Shown: in pieces, positions 1 to 5,771 of the stretch
How the letters are laid out: each line of letters starts with the position of its first letter
Position numbering within the stretch: position 1 is the first letter of the stretch
Translations under genes and position numbers: made by a program
Assembly (NCBI GenBank): GCA_028281485.1
Contig: JANQJT010000216.1
Coordinates: 1-6,119 of the forward strand
Length of the DNA stretch: 6,119 bases
DNA from: Phycisphaeraceae bacterium
Lineage (GTDB): Bacteria; Planctomycetota; Phycisphaerae; Phycisphaerales; Zrk34
Direction: 5' to 3'
The notes under the pieces: generated by a model
Database searches by the model: none
Told to the model about the DNA's origin: nothing
Seen by the model: the letters and a program-made list of their open reading frames with translations, nothing else

Positions 1-1
1 G

Positions 2-1126
2 GGCTTCCAGCTCGACATCGACGAGCCGGCCCGCACCGTCACCGTGCACGGCCTGGCCGGCCGCATCCCCGCCAACAAGGCCGACCTGTTCGTCGGCAAC
101 TCCGGCACCTCCATCCGCTTCCTCGCCGCCATGGTCTGCCTCGGCCACGGCATCTACACCCTCGACGGCATCGAACGCATGCGCGAGCGACCCATCGGTC
201 CCCTCGTCGATCAGCTCCGCACGCTCGGCGCGACCGTCGCCTACCTCGACACCGAAGGCTACCCGCCCATCCAGATCAACGGCCACGGCCTCGCCGGCGG
301 CCACCTCGACATCACCCCCACACACTCCAGCCAGTACACCACCGCGCTCATGATGGCCGGCCCTTACATGACACGCGGCCTGGCGCTCAGCTTCGACGGC
401 CCACCCATCAGCTGGCCCTACATCGACCTCACCCTGGCCAACATGGGCCGCTTCACCCCCGGCTACGCACCGCTCGGAAGCCAACAGGACATCAAGATCA
501 CGCCCGGCGTCTACACACCCACGCCCTTCGCCATCGAGCCCGACGCCTCGGCCGCGAGCTACTTCTTCGCCGCCGCCGCCACCCAGCCCGGCTCCCGCGT
601 CACCCTCGAAGCGCTCGGCCCCGACTCGGTGCAGGGCGACGCGAAGTTCGCCCAGGTGCTTCAACAGATGGGCGCCGTGCTCGAAGTGACCGGCGCCGGC
701 TTGCGCATGACCGGCCCGGAACAACTACAGGGCATCGACATCGATCTCAACGCGATGCCCGACGCCGCCATGACCCTCGCCGCCATCGCGCCCCTCGCCG
801 ACGGCCCGACCGTCGTGCGCAACGTCGGCAACTGGCGCATCAAAGAGACCGACCGCATGGCCGCGCTCGCGACCGAACTCGCACGCGTCGGCGCGATCGT
901 CAGCGTCGAGGGCGACGACCTGCACGTCTACCCCCCCGAAGACGGGCGCATCACGCCGGCCGACATCGAGACCTACGACGACCACCGCATGGCCATGTGT
1001 TTCGCCGTGCTCGGCCTCGCCCAGCCCGGCATCCGCATCAAGGACCCGGCCTGCGTGAACAAGACCTACCCCGAGTTCTTCGAAGACCTCGAGCTGCTAC
1101 GGACAGGCGGTGACGCGCATGCGTGA
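2..1126 (+). CDS. aroA: 3-phosphoshikimate 1-carboxyvinyltransferase (EPSP synthase), 5'-truncated by the window edge
   Basis: EPSP synthase transfers the enolpyruvyl group of PEP to shikimate-3-phosphate in the cytosolic shikimate pathway towards chorismate and aromatic amino acids. The frame is open from base 2, giving 374 visible residues. Compared by eye with E. coli AroA (about 427 aa), roughly 60 N-terminal residues, including the first substrate-binding Lys, lie outside the window. Visible family landmarks, in order, are GNSGTSIRFL, RMRERPIGPLVDQL, SSQYTTALMMAGP, EPDASAASYFFAAAA, PDAAMT (with the catalytic Asp), NWRIKETDRM (catalytic Glu), TYDDHRMAMCF and the C-terminal NKTYPEFFEDL (PEP-binding Lys). 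The overall pattern resembles class I enzymes, but the residue equivalent to E. coli Pro101 is Phe (codon 119-121). An internal GTG at 44 is not the real start, because homology continues upstream of it. The stop codon overlaps the downstream exporter start, which suggests co-transcription and translational coupling. Confidence 0.96.
   Translation, partial: GFQLDIDEPARTVTVHGLAGRIPANKADLFVGNSGTSIRFLAAMVCLGHGIYTLDGIERMRERPIGPLVDQLRTLGATVAYLDTEGYPPIQINGHGLAGGHLDITPTHSSQYTTALMMAGPYMTRGLALSFDGPPISWPYIDLTLANMGRFTPGYAPLGSQQDIKITPGVYTPTPFAIEPDASAASYFFAAAATQPGSRVTLEALGPDSVQGDAKFAQVLQQMGAVLEVTGAGLRMTGPEQLQGIDIDLNAMPDAAMTLAAIAPLADGPTVVRNVGNWRIKETDRMAALATELARVGAIVSVEGDDLHVYPPEDGRITPADIETYDDHRMAMCFAVLGLAQPGIRIKDPACVNKTYPEFFEDLELLRTGGDAHA
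1105..1110 (+). promoter_or_regulatory. Likely ribosome binding site for the ABC exporter
   Basis: AGGCGG lies inside the end of aroA, 8 nt before ATG 1119. It favours that ATG over the in-frame GTG at 1110, which would sit directly against the motif. The match to the consensus is imperfect. Confidence 0.45.
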
Positions 1127-3113
1127 GTTCTGGCGCCTGGCGCGGCACATGCTCTACTACCGCAAGCTGCTCATCCTCGCGGCGTGCGGCCTGCTCATCG
1201 ACACCATCTTCGCCGGCATCGGCATGGGCGGCCTGCTCGTCGTGATCGAGCAGTTCCTCTCCGAAGAGCGCGTCGCCTACGACGTGCTCGTCGAGAAGCT
1301 CTCCGCCTGGCCGATCAACCAGGTCATCACGGACCCGGCCGCGTTCCTCGACACCATCCGTTTCCCCCACAGCGCGTTCGGCGGGTTCGCTACGATGATG
1401 ATCGTCCTGCTCACGATCGTGCTGCTCGGGGCTTCCGGTCGCTTCCTGCACATCTACATCGCCATGACGGTCTCGCTGAAGACCGTGGCCAACATCCGCC
1501 GCAAGGTCTTCCAGCGCCTGGTGCACATGCCCATGGCCATCACCGGCGACGTGAAGACCGGCGACGCGCTCAGCCGCATCATGGGCGACTGCGGCAACCT
1601 CAAGGGCGGGTTCAACACCATCACCAGCAAGACCCTGCGCAGCCTCGTCCAGGCCTTCCTCTTCATGGGGATGTCGTTCTACATCGAGTGGCGCATGACG
1701 CTGGCGTTCATCTTCGTGTTGTTGTTTATCGGGATCGTCGTTCGGCAGATCGGTCGCATCGTCCGACGCGCCACGCGTGAGAACCTGATCGCCTCGGCCG
1801 ACATGACCTCCATGCTTCAGCAGGTGCTGATCTGGATCCGCGTGGTCAAGGTCTACGAGGGCGAGGGCGTGGAGCGTCGCCGATTTAATCGGATCAACCG
1901 CGAGGTCGTGGCCGCGGAGATGAAGGCGCGCACCGCACGCTCGCTCAGCTCGCCGCTGATCGAATCGATCGCCATGGTCGGCATCGTCGTCTCCGGCTGC
2001 GTCGCCGCGTACCTGATCTATAACCTCGCGCCGGCCAACGCCGCCGTCGCCGAGGCCGCGCTAGAGCAGGTGCAACAGGCCGTTGCCGCCGACGCGTCGC
2101 TCACAGCCGAGCAGGGCGCCGCGATGATCGCCGCCGCGAAAGACACCTACGACCAGGCCCTGGCCGAACAGATCGACCTGAAGACCTCGCTCATCGGCGT
2201 CATCTTCTCGCTGGGCATCGTCGGCGGCACGATCAAGCCCCTGTCCGAACTCAACAACTCGATGCAGGTCTCCGCCGCCGCCGCCGTCCGCATCACCGAA
2301 ATCCTCGGCCTCGACGTCGAACCCACCGTCCACCACGGCTCGCGACCCGAAGGCCAGCGCCTGCCGCGCCACCACCAATCCATCACCTTCGAGAACATCA
2401 CCTTCTCCTACCCCCGCGCCCAGCACCCGTCGCTCTACGACATCAACCTCACCGTCAACCAGGGCGAGATCTGCGCCATCGTCGGCACCAACGGCTCGGG
2501 CAAGACCACGCTCTTGAGCCTGCTGGCCCGCTTGTACGAGCCGGAGGTTGGCCGCGTCCTCATCGACGGTCGCGACATCGCCGACTGCCGCCTGCGTTCC
2601 GTGCGACGCCAGATGGCCGTGGTGACGCAGGACACCGTGCTGTTCGACGGCACGATCGCCGAGAACTTGCTGTACGGTCAGTCCCACCGCTCGCGCGAGC
2701 AGATGATCGACGCCGCCTGTCGCGCCCGCGCCGACGAGTTCGTCGACGACCTGCCGGACGGCTACGACACGCACATCGGCGAGCTCGGCAGCCGCCTGTC
2801 CGGCGGTCAACGCCAGCGCCTGGCCATCGCCCGCGCCATCCTCCGCGACCCGGCCATCCTCATCCTCGACGAGGCCACCAGCCAGATCGACGCCGACTCC
2901 GAAGCCAAGATCACCGCCGCCGTCAACGAGTTCGCACGCGATCGCACGACGTTCGTCATCGCCCACCGCCTCAGCACCGTGGTCGAGGCCGACAGCATCG
3001 TCGTCATGGACGCCGGCCGCATCATCGCGCGCGGCACACACAAAGAACTGCTCGAGACCTGCGAGCTCTACCAGACGCTCTGCCGCACGCAGCTTCAGAC
3101 GCTCGACGGCTGA
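1119..3113 (+). CDS. ABC exporter, fused permease and ATPase (MsbA/lipid-flippase type)
   Basis: This is a half-transporter of 664 residues that should work as a homodimer in the inner membrane, using ATP to export or flip a hydrophobic substrate. The membrane domain has six likely helices: about 17-43, 90-112, 176-190, 193-212, 280-303 and 356-376. The ATPase domain (about 421-664) is complete: A-loop Tyr431, Walker A GTNGSGKT at 456-463, Q-loop Gln504, signature LSGGQ at 560-564, Walker B ILILDE at 580-585 and H-loop His616. It is longer than typical MsbA (about 580 aa) because the outside loop TM1-TM2 is about 45 residues and the TM5-TM6 loop carries about 50 Ala-rich residues (302-353). 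I chose ATG 1119, which has AGGCGG 8 nt upstream and overlaps aroA by 8 bp. An in-frame GTG at 1110 is the alternative. Nearby lpxA makes lipid A transport attractive, but the substrate is not proven by sequence. Confidence 0.93.
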   Translation: MREFWRLARHMLYYRKLLILAACGLLIDTIFAGIGMGGLLVVIEQFLSEERVAYDVLVEKLSAWPINQVITDPAAFLDTIRFPHSAFGGFATMMIVLLTIVLLGASGRFLHIYIAMTVSLKTVANIRRKVFQRLVHMPMAITGDVKTGDALSRIMGDCGNLKGGFNTITSKTLRSLVQAFLFMGMSFYIEWRMTLAFIFVLLFIGIVVRQIGRIVRRATRENLIASADMTSMLQQVLIWIRVVKVYEGEGVERRRFNRINREVVAAEMKARTARSLSSPLIESIAMVGIVVSGCVAAYLIYNLAPANAAVAEAALEQVQQAVAADASLTAEQGAAMIAAAKDTYDQALAEQIDLKTSLIGVIFSLGIVGGTIKPLSELNNSMQVSAAAAVRITEILGLDVEPTVHHGSRPEGQRLPRHHQSITFENITFSYPRAQHPSLYDINLTVNQGEICAIVGTNGSGKTTLLSLLARLYEPEVGRVLIDGRDIADCRLRSVRRQMAVVTQDTVLFDGTIAENLLYGQSHRSREQMIDAACRARADEFVDDLPDGYDTHIGELGSRLSGGQRQRLAIARAILRDPAILILDEATSQIDADSEAKITAAVNEFARDRTTFVIAHRLSTVVEADSIVVMDAGRIIARGTHKELLETCELYQTLCRTQLQTLDG

Positions 3114-4003
3114 TCGTCCATCCGGTCGGTTTCCACAAAGATCCCCATCTGCTCACCCGGCAGCGTGTGATGACGCCCGTCGGCGCTCAGCCAGTCCGTG
3201 CGGTGCGACTGATTCGTCACGCACAGCCGGTCGCTGATCGCCGGGTGATCGGCGTACAGGTCGCGCACCAGCACCGGGTCGTTGCACTGCCGCGACAGGT
3301 GCAGCAACACCACGTGGCGGGGCGGCAGCTCCGATCGATCGAACACCTCGCGCACGGCGTTGAGCGCCTGGTCGTTGGAGAGGTGGCCGTGGTCGCTCAT
3401 CACGCGACGCTTGAGCATCATCGGCCGATCGCTGGCCGCCTCCATCTCCGCGTCGTAGTTGCTCTCGATCGCCAGCAGGTCCACGCCGCACATCGCCTCG
3501 ACCAGCCGACCCGGCACGTGACCCAGGTCCGTGGCAAAGCCCAGCCGATGCGCGCCGCTGTTGACGATGAAGCCCACCGTCCCCTCGCGGTCGTGCGTCA
3601 GGTGGATCGGTTTCACCCGCACGCCCAGACCCGCAAAGGGCAGCTCGAACACGTCGTCGCCGATCGTCTGGATCAACCCCCGCTCGTGCAGCACGCGCGG
3701 CTCGGCGTCCTCGCGGTACCGGCGAATTCCTTCGTACAGGTCCTTGATGTGACGACGCGGACAGTACACACAGATCTCGTGTTCCAGCAGCGTCGCGTAC
3801 CAGTTGGGGTTGAAGTGGTCGCTGTCCAGGTGGGTCAGCAGGATCGCCCGGATGTCCCGCACGCTCACGCCGGTGTCCGCCAGCCGCTTGGCCGTGGAGC
3901 GCGGGCCGAAGCCCGCATCGATCAAAACGACTTCGCCGTTGATCCGCACCACCGAGCTGTTGCCCGCGGAGCCGCTGCCTAAAACACAAAGCTCGATCGA
4001 CAT
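3095..4003 (-). CDS. MBL-fold metallohydrolase, YycJ/WalJ-like
   Basis: This 302-residue cytosolic protein (no signal peptide) belongs to the metallo-beta-lactamase fold. The N-terminus LGSGSAGNSS (8-17), IDAGFG (28-33), SDHGHLSND (203-211) and LLHLSRQCNDP (233-243) resemble the YycJ/WalJ group, for which DNA exonuclease activity has been reported in Gram-positive members. Putative metal ligands are His58, Asp60, Asp62, His63, His137, Asp159 and His235. Oddly, the core motif reads HLDSDH, with Asp in place of the usual second His of HxHxDH, and the ESNHD-like motif reads ESNYD (180-184). It is somewhat longer than the usual roughly 265 residues because of a C-terminal tail after about 245. 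The start ATG has GAGGG 5 nt upstream. It sits 23 bp after the lpxA stop, so it is probably in the same transcript. The frame stays open further upstream through lpxA, but that part is a shadow. The exact substrate is unknown. Confidence 0.87.
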   Translation of the reverse strand: MSIELCVLGSGSAGNSSVVRINGEVVLIDAGFGPRSTAKRLADTGVSVRDIRAILLTHLDSDHFNPNWYATLLEHEICVYCPRRHIKDLYEGIRRYREDAEPRVLHERGLIQTIGDDVFELPFAGLGVRVKPIHLTHDREGTVGFIVNSGAHRLGFATDLGHVPGRLVEAMCGVDLLAIESNYDAEMEAASDRPMMLKRRVMSDHGHLSNDQALNAVREVFDRSELPPRHVVLLHLSRQCNDPVLVRDLYADHPAISDRLCVTNQSHRTDWLSADGRHHTLPGEQMGIFVETDRMDDQPSSV

Positions 4004-4008
4004 CCGTG

Positions 4009-4013
4009 CCCTC
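4009..4013 (-). promoter_or_regulatory. Ribosome binding site of the MBL-fold gene
   Basis: On the minus strand GAGGG lies 5 nt before ATG 4003, in the short gap after lpxA. It fixes the start of the MBL-fold protein and argues against a fused reading of the much longer open frame. Confidence 0.6.
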
Positions 4014-4026
4014 GAACAATCGGCGG

Positions 4027-4818
4027 TTACGCCTTGGGGTTGTAATCCGAGATGCCCTTCTTGGACGTCTCGATAAACGCGACGAACTCCTGCACCGCCG
4101 GGTCGTCCATCAAACCCGGCGTCGAGCGGATCCGCTCCAGCGCGACCGGCTTGGTGTGGCGTGACTTGAAGAAGTAGCGGAACGCCTCTTCCAGCGGCTT
4201 GACGCTGTCGCGCAGCCCCCCGCGTCGCAGGCCGATCAGATTCAGCGAGCTGATCGTCCGCATGATGTAACCCGTGCAGAACGGCGGCACGTCCTGCACC
4301 ATGCCCGCGCCGCCGCTGACCATCGACAGCCGGCCCAGCCGCACGTGCTGGTGCACCTGTGCGTTGCCGCCGAGGATCACCCCGTCGCCCACCTCCACGT
4401 GACCGGCCAGCAGCGCGCCGTTGGCCAGCATCACGTTGCTGCCGACCTGCGCGTCGTGGCCCAGGTGGCTGTTGACCATCAGGTAGTTGTCGTTGCCCAA
4501 GGTGGTGGGGCGGTTCTGCGTGGCCCGGTGGATCGTCACGCCCTCGCGGATGAGGTTGCCGTCGCCGATCACCGTGCCCACGCCGTCTTCGGACGGATCG
4601 AACTTCAGGTCCTGCGGTGCCGTCCCGATCACACTGGTGGGGTACAGCGTGTTGCCCGAGCCGATCACGGCCGGGCCGACCACGGTCACGCCGTGCAGCA
4701 GACGCGTGCCCGCGCCGATCCGCACCTGGCCCTCGATCATGCACCACGGGCCGATTTCCACGTCGTCGGCCAGCACCGCGCGATCGTCAACGATTGCTGT
4801 CGGGTGAATCTTCGCCAT
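4027..4818 (-). CDS. lpxA: Acyl-ACP--UDP-N-acetylglucosamine O-acyltransferase (first step of lipid A synthesis)
   Basis: LpxA moves an R-3-hydroxyacyl chain from acyl carrier protein to UDP-GlcNAc in the cytosol. The protein is 263 residues, matching E. coli LpxA (262). Residues 1-180 are hexapeptide repeats forming a left-handed beta helix (for example VEIGPW, VRIGAG, AVIGSG), followed by the alpha-helical C-terminal domain. The diagnostic residues are present: NSHLGHD with His118 and His121 (E. coli His122 and catalytic His125), AGHV His140 (His144) and VHQ His156 (His160), plus the IHR motif at 96-98. Gly169 aligns with E. coli Gly173, the acyl-chain ruler, suggesting a long rather than C10 chain. 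Unlike in enterobacteria, no lpxD, fabZ or lpxB is adjacent. It is the first gene of a pair with the MBL-fold gene and is divergent from lipB. ATG 4818 has AGGCGG just upstream (AGG core 5 nt away). Confidence 0.96.
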   Translation of the reverse strand: MAKIHPTAIVDDRAVLADDVEIGPWCMIEGQVRIGAGTRLLHGVTVVGPAVIGSGNTLYPTSVIGTAPQDLKFDPSEDGVGTVIGDGNLIREGVTIHRATQNRPTTLGNDNYLMVNSHLGHDAQVGSNVMLANGALLAGHVEVGDGVILGGNAQVHQHVRLGRLSMVSGGAGMVQDVPPFCTGYIMRTISSLNLIGLRRGGLRDSVKPLEEAFRYFFKSRHTKPVALERIRSTPGLMDDPAVQEFVAFIETSKKGISDYNPKA

Positions 4819-4825
4819 ATCCGCC

Positions 4826-4832
4826 TATGATA
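4826..4832. promoter_or_regulatory. Candidate bidirectional -10 element between lpxA and lipB
   Basis: The near-palindrome CTATGATAG (4825-4833) reads TATGAT on the plus strand (4826-4831) and TATCAT on the minus strand (4832-4827), both five-of-six matches to TATAAT. It is the only AT-rich spot in the short divergent gap. No convincing -35 hexamer is visible at 16-18 nt on either side, so the call rests on the -10 alone and on the gene arrangement. Confidence 0.4.
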
Positions 4833-4862
4833 GTTGTTCGCAGCCACGCCGCCACACACGCC

Positions 4863-5564
4863 ATGAACCACGACCTACCCATTGAAGACCTCGGCCGCTC
4901 GCCTTACCGCGACGCCTGGCAACGCCAGCAGGACGCCCACGCCGCCGTCGTCGACGGCTCGGGCCCCGAACGCGTCTTCCTCGTCGAACACGACCCCGTC
5001 CTCACGCTCGGCCGGCGCGCCAAATCCGCCAACCTCCTCGCCTCCAAACCCCAACTCGCCGAGCAGGGCGTCGACGTCGTCGAGACCAACCGCGGCGGCG
5101 ACGTCACCTACCACGGACCCGGCCAACTCGTCGTCTACCCCATCGTCGATCTCAACCGGCGCAGCCTCAATCTCAGCCAGTACGTCTGGACACTGGAGCA
5201 GGCGATCATCCAGACGCTGGCCGACTTCGACATCCCCGCCGGTCGCGACGCAGACGCCGTGGGCGTGTGGGTCGGCAGCGGTCTCAACCCCCAGTCCGTC
5301 AGCCGAAACGACGCCGGCCGGGGCGACGCCAAGATCGCCGCCATCGGTATCCGCGTGCAAAAACGCGTCACGCTGCACGGCCTGGCCCTCAACGTCTGCC
5401 CCGACATGTCGCACTTCAACCTCATCGTCCCCTGCGGCCTGGTGGGCCGACCCGTCACCTCCATGGCCGAGCAACTGGGCGACGCCTGCCCCGACATGGG
5501 ATGGGTCAAGACCGCGATCGTTGGCCACCTGCAACAACTGCTGTCGATCTCCACCGAACGCTGA
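4863..5564 (+). CDS. lipB: Lipoyl(octanoyl) transferase
   Basis: LipB transfers octanoate from octanoyl-ACP to lipoyl domains of 2-oxoacid dehydrogenases and the glycine cleavage H protein; LipA (not in this window) then inserts sulfur. The protein has 233 residues. The signatures are EHDPVLTLGRR (42-52), RGGDVTYHGPGQLVVYPI (77-94), KIAAIGIRV with catalytic Lys157, TLHGLALNV (170-178) and IVPCGL with catalytic acyl-accepting Cys191. A loop of about 19 residues (138-156) between GVWV and the Lys motif looks longer than in E. coli. ATG 4863 leaves a normal short N-terminus before IEDLG. An in-frame ATG at 4827 lies inside the candidate -10 box and is less likely. No Shine-Dalgarno is visible before either. 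It appears to be a single-gene unit, divergent from lpxA and followed by a tRNA with its own promoter. Confidence 0.95.
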   Translation: MNHDLPIEDLGRSPYRDAWQRQQDAHAAVVDGSGPERVFLVEHDPVLTLGRRAKSANLLASKPQLAEQGVDVVETNRGGDVTYHGPGQLVVYPIVDLNRRSLNLSQYVWTLEQAIIQTLADFDIPAGRDADAVGVWVGSGLNPQSVSRNDAGRGDAKIAAIGIRVQKRVTLHGLALNVCPDMSHFNLIVPCGLVGRPVTSMAEQLGDACPDMGWVKTAIVGHLQQLLSISTER

Positions 5565-5584
5565 TCGGGGATCGTCAAACGCTT

Positions 5585-5612
5585 TTGCAAGCCTCCAGCC
5601 GATGGCTATACT
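5585..5612 (+). promoter_or_regulatory. Sigma70-type promoter of tRNA-Lys
   Basis: TTGCAA (5585-5590) and TATACT (5607-5612) are separated by 16 bp. The predicted transcription start near 5619 leaves a roughly 22-nt leader before the mature tRNA at 5641. Each hexamer is a four- or five-of-six match, and the AT-rich content stands out against the surrounding GC-rich DNA. Confidence 0.65.
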
Positions 5613-5640
5613 ACCCCGCTTGCTTTTAAGCGACCGACTT

Positions 5641-5713
5641 GGCCGGGTAGCTCAGTTGGTAGAGCAGTGGCCTTTTAAGCCATTGGTCCTGGGTTCGAGT
5701 CCCAGCCCGGCCA
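5641..5713 (+). tRNA. tRNA-Lys, anticodon UUU
   Basis: A complete cloverleaf of 73 nt can be folded by hand. The acceptor GGCCGGG (5641-5647) pairs perfectly with CCCGGCC (5706-5712), with discriminator A at 5713. The D stem is GCTC/GAGC (5650-5653/5662-5665). The anticodon stem GTGGC/GCCAT (5667-5671/5679-5683) has one G-U pair, and the loop CTTTTAA places anticodon TTT at 5674-5676. The T arm is CTGGG-TTCGAGT-CCCAG (5689-5705). UUU reads both Lys codons AAA and AAG. The 3' CCA is not encoded (ATT follows), so it must be added by the CCA-adding enzyme. It lies between lipB and argH on the same strand. Confidence 0.97.
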
Positions 5714-5736
5714 TTTCCCTTCCCACACCTAACCGT

Positions 5737-5764
5737 TTGTTCGGCCTCTCATTGCGGCTATCAT
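5737..5764 (+). promoter_or_regulatory. Candidate argH promoter
   Basis: TTGTTC (5737-5742) and TATCAT (5759-5764) are 16 bp apart, the same spacing as in the tRNA promoter. A start 7 nt past the -10 would fall at about 5771, essentially on the A of the argH ATG at 5772, predicting a leaderless transcript. Confidence 0.5.
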
Positions 5765-5771
5765 GTCCGCC

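Noticed and set aside
1038..1526. 162-codon minus-strand open frame across the aroA-exporter junction
   Set aside because: It is antisense to two well-supported genes and has biased composition (Asp, Glu, Arg, His) and no motif.
2268..2290. Run of GCC trinucleotides, possible microsatellite
   Set aside because: It simply encodes an Ala run in the exporter; short GCC runs also occur elsewhere in this GC-rich sequence.
2061..3041. 326-codon minus-strand open frame opposite the ABC ATPase domain
   Set aside because: It is an antisense shadow of a high-GC gene: composition is Asp/Val/Gly/Ala-biased, and all recognisable motifs are on the plus strand.
3167..3982. 271-codon plus-strand open frame opposite the MBL-fold gene
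   Set aside because: It is an antisense shadow rich in His, Val, Arg and Gln with no domain signature; the minus strand holds a recognisable family.
4004..4747. Minus-strand frame open from 4747 down to 3095, looking like a 550-residue fusion with the MBL-fold protein
   Set aside because: The upstream part overlaps lpxA in another frame and reads as low-complexity Arg/Gly/Ala sequence without family motifs. The MBL homology begins exactly at ATG 4003, which has its own Shine-Dalgarno.
5565..5600. Possible terminator after lipB (GCTTTTGCAAGC, and GATC repeats around GGGG)
   Set aside because: Stems are only 4 bp with no U-tract, and the first element overlaps the -35 box of the tRNA promoter.
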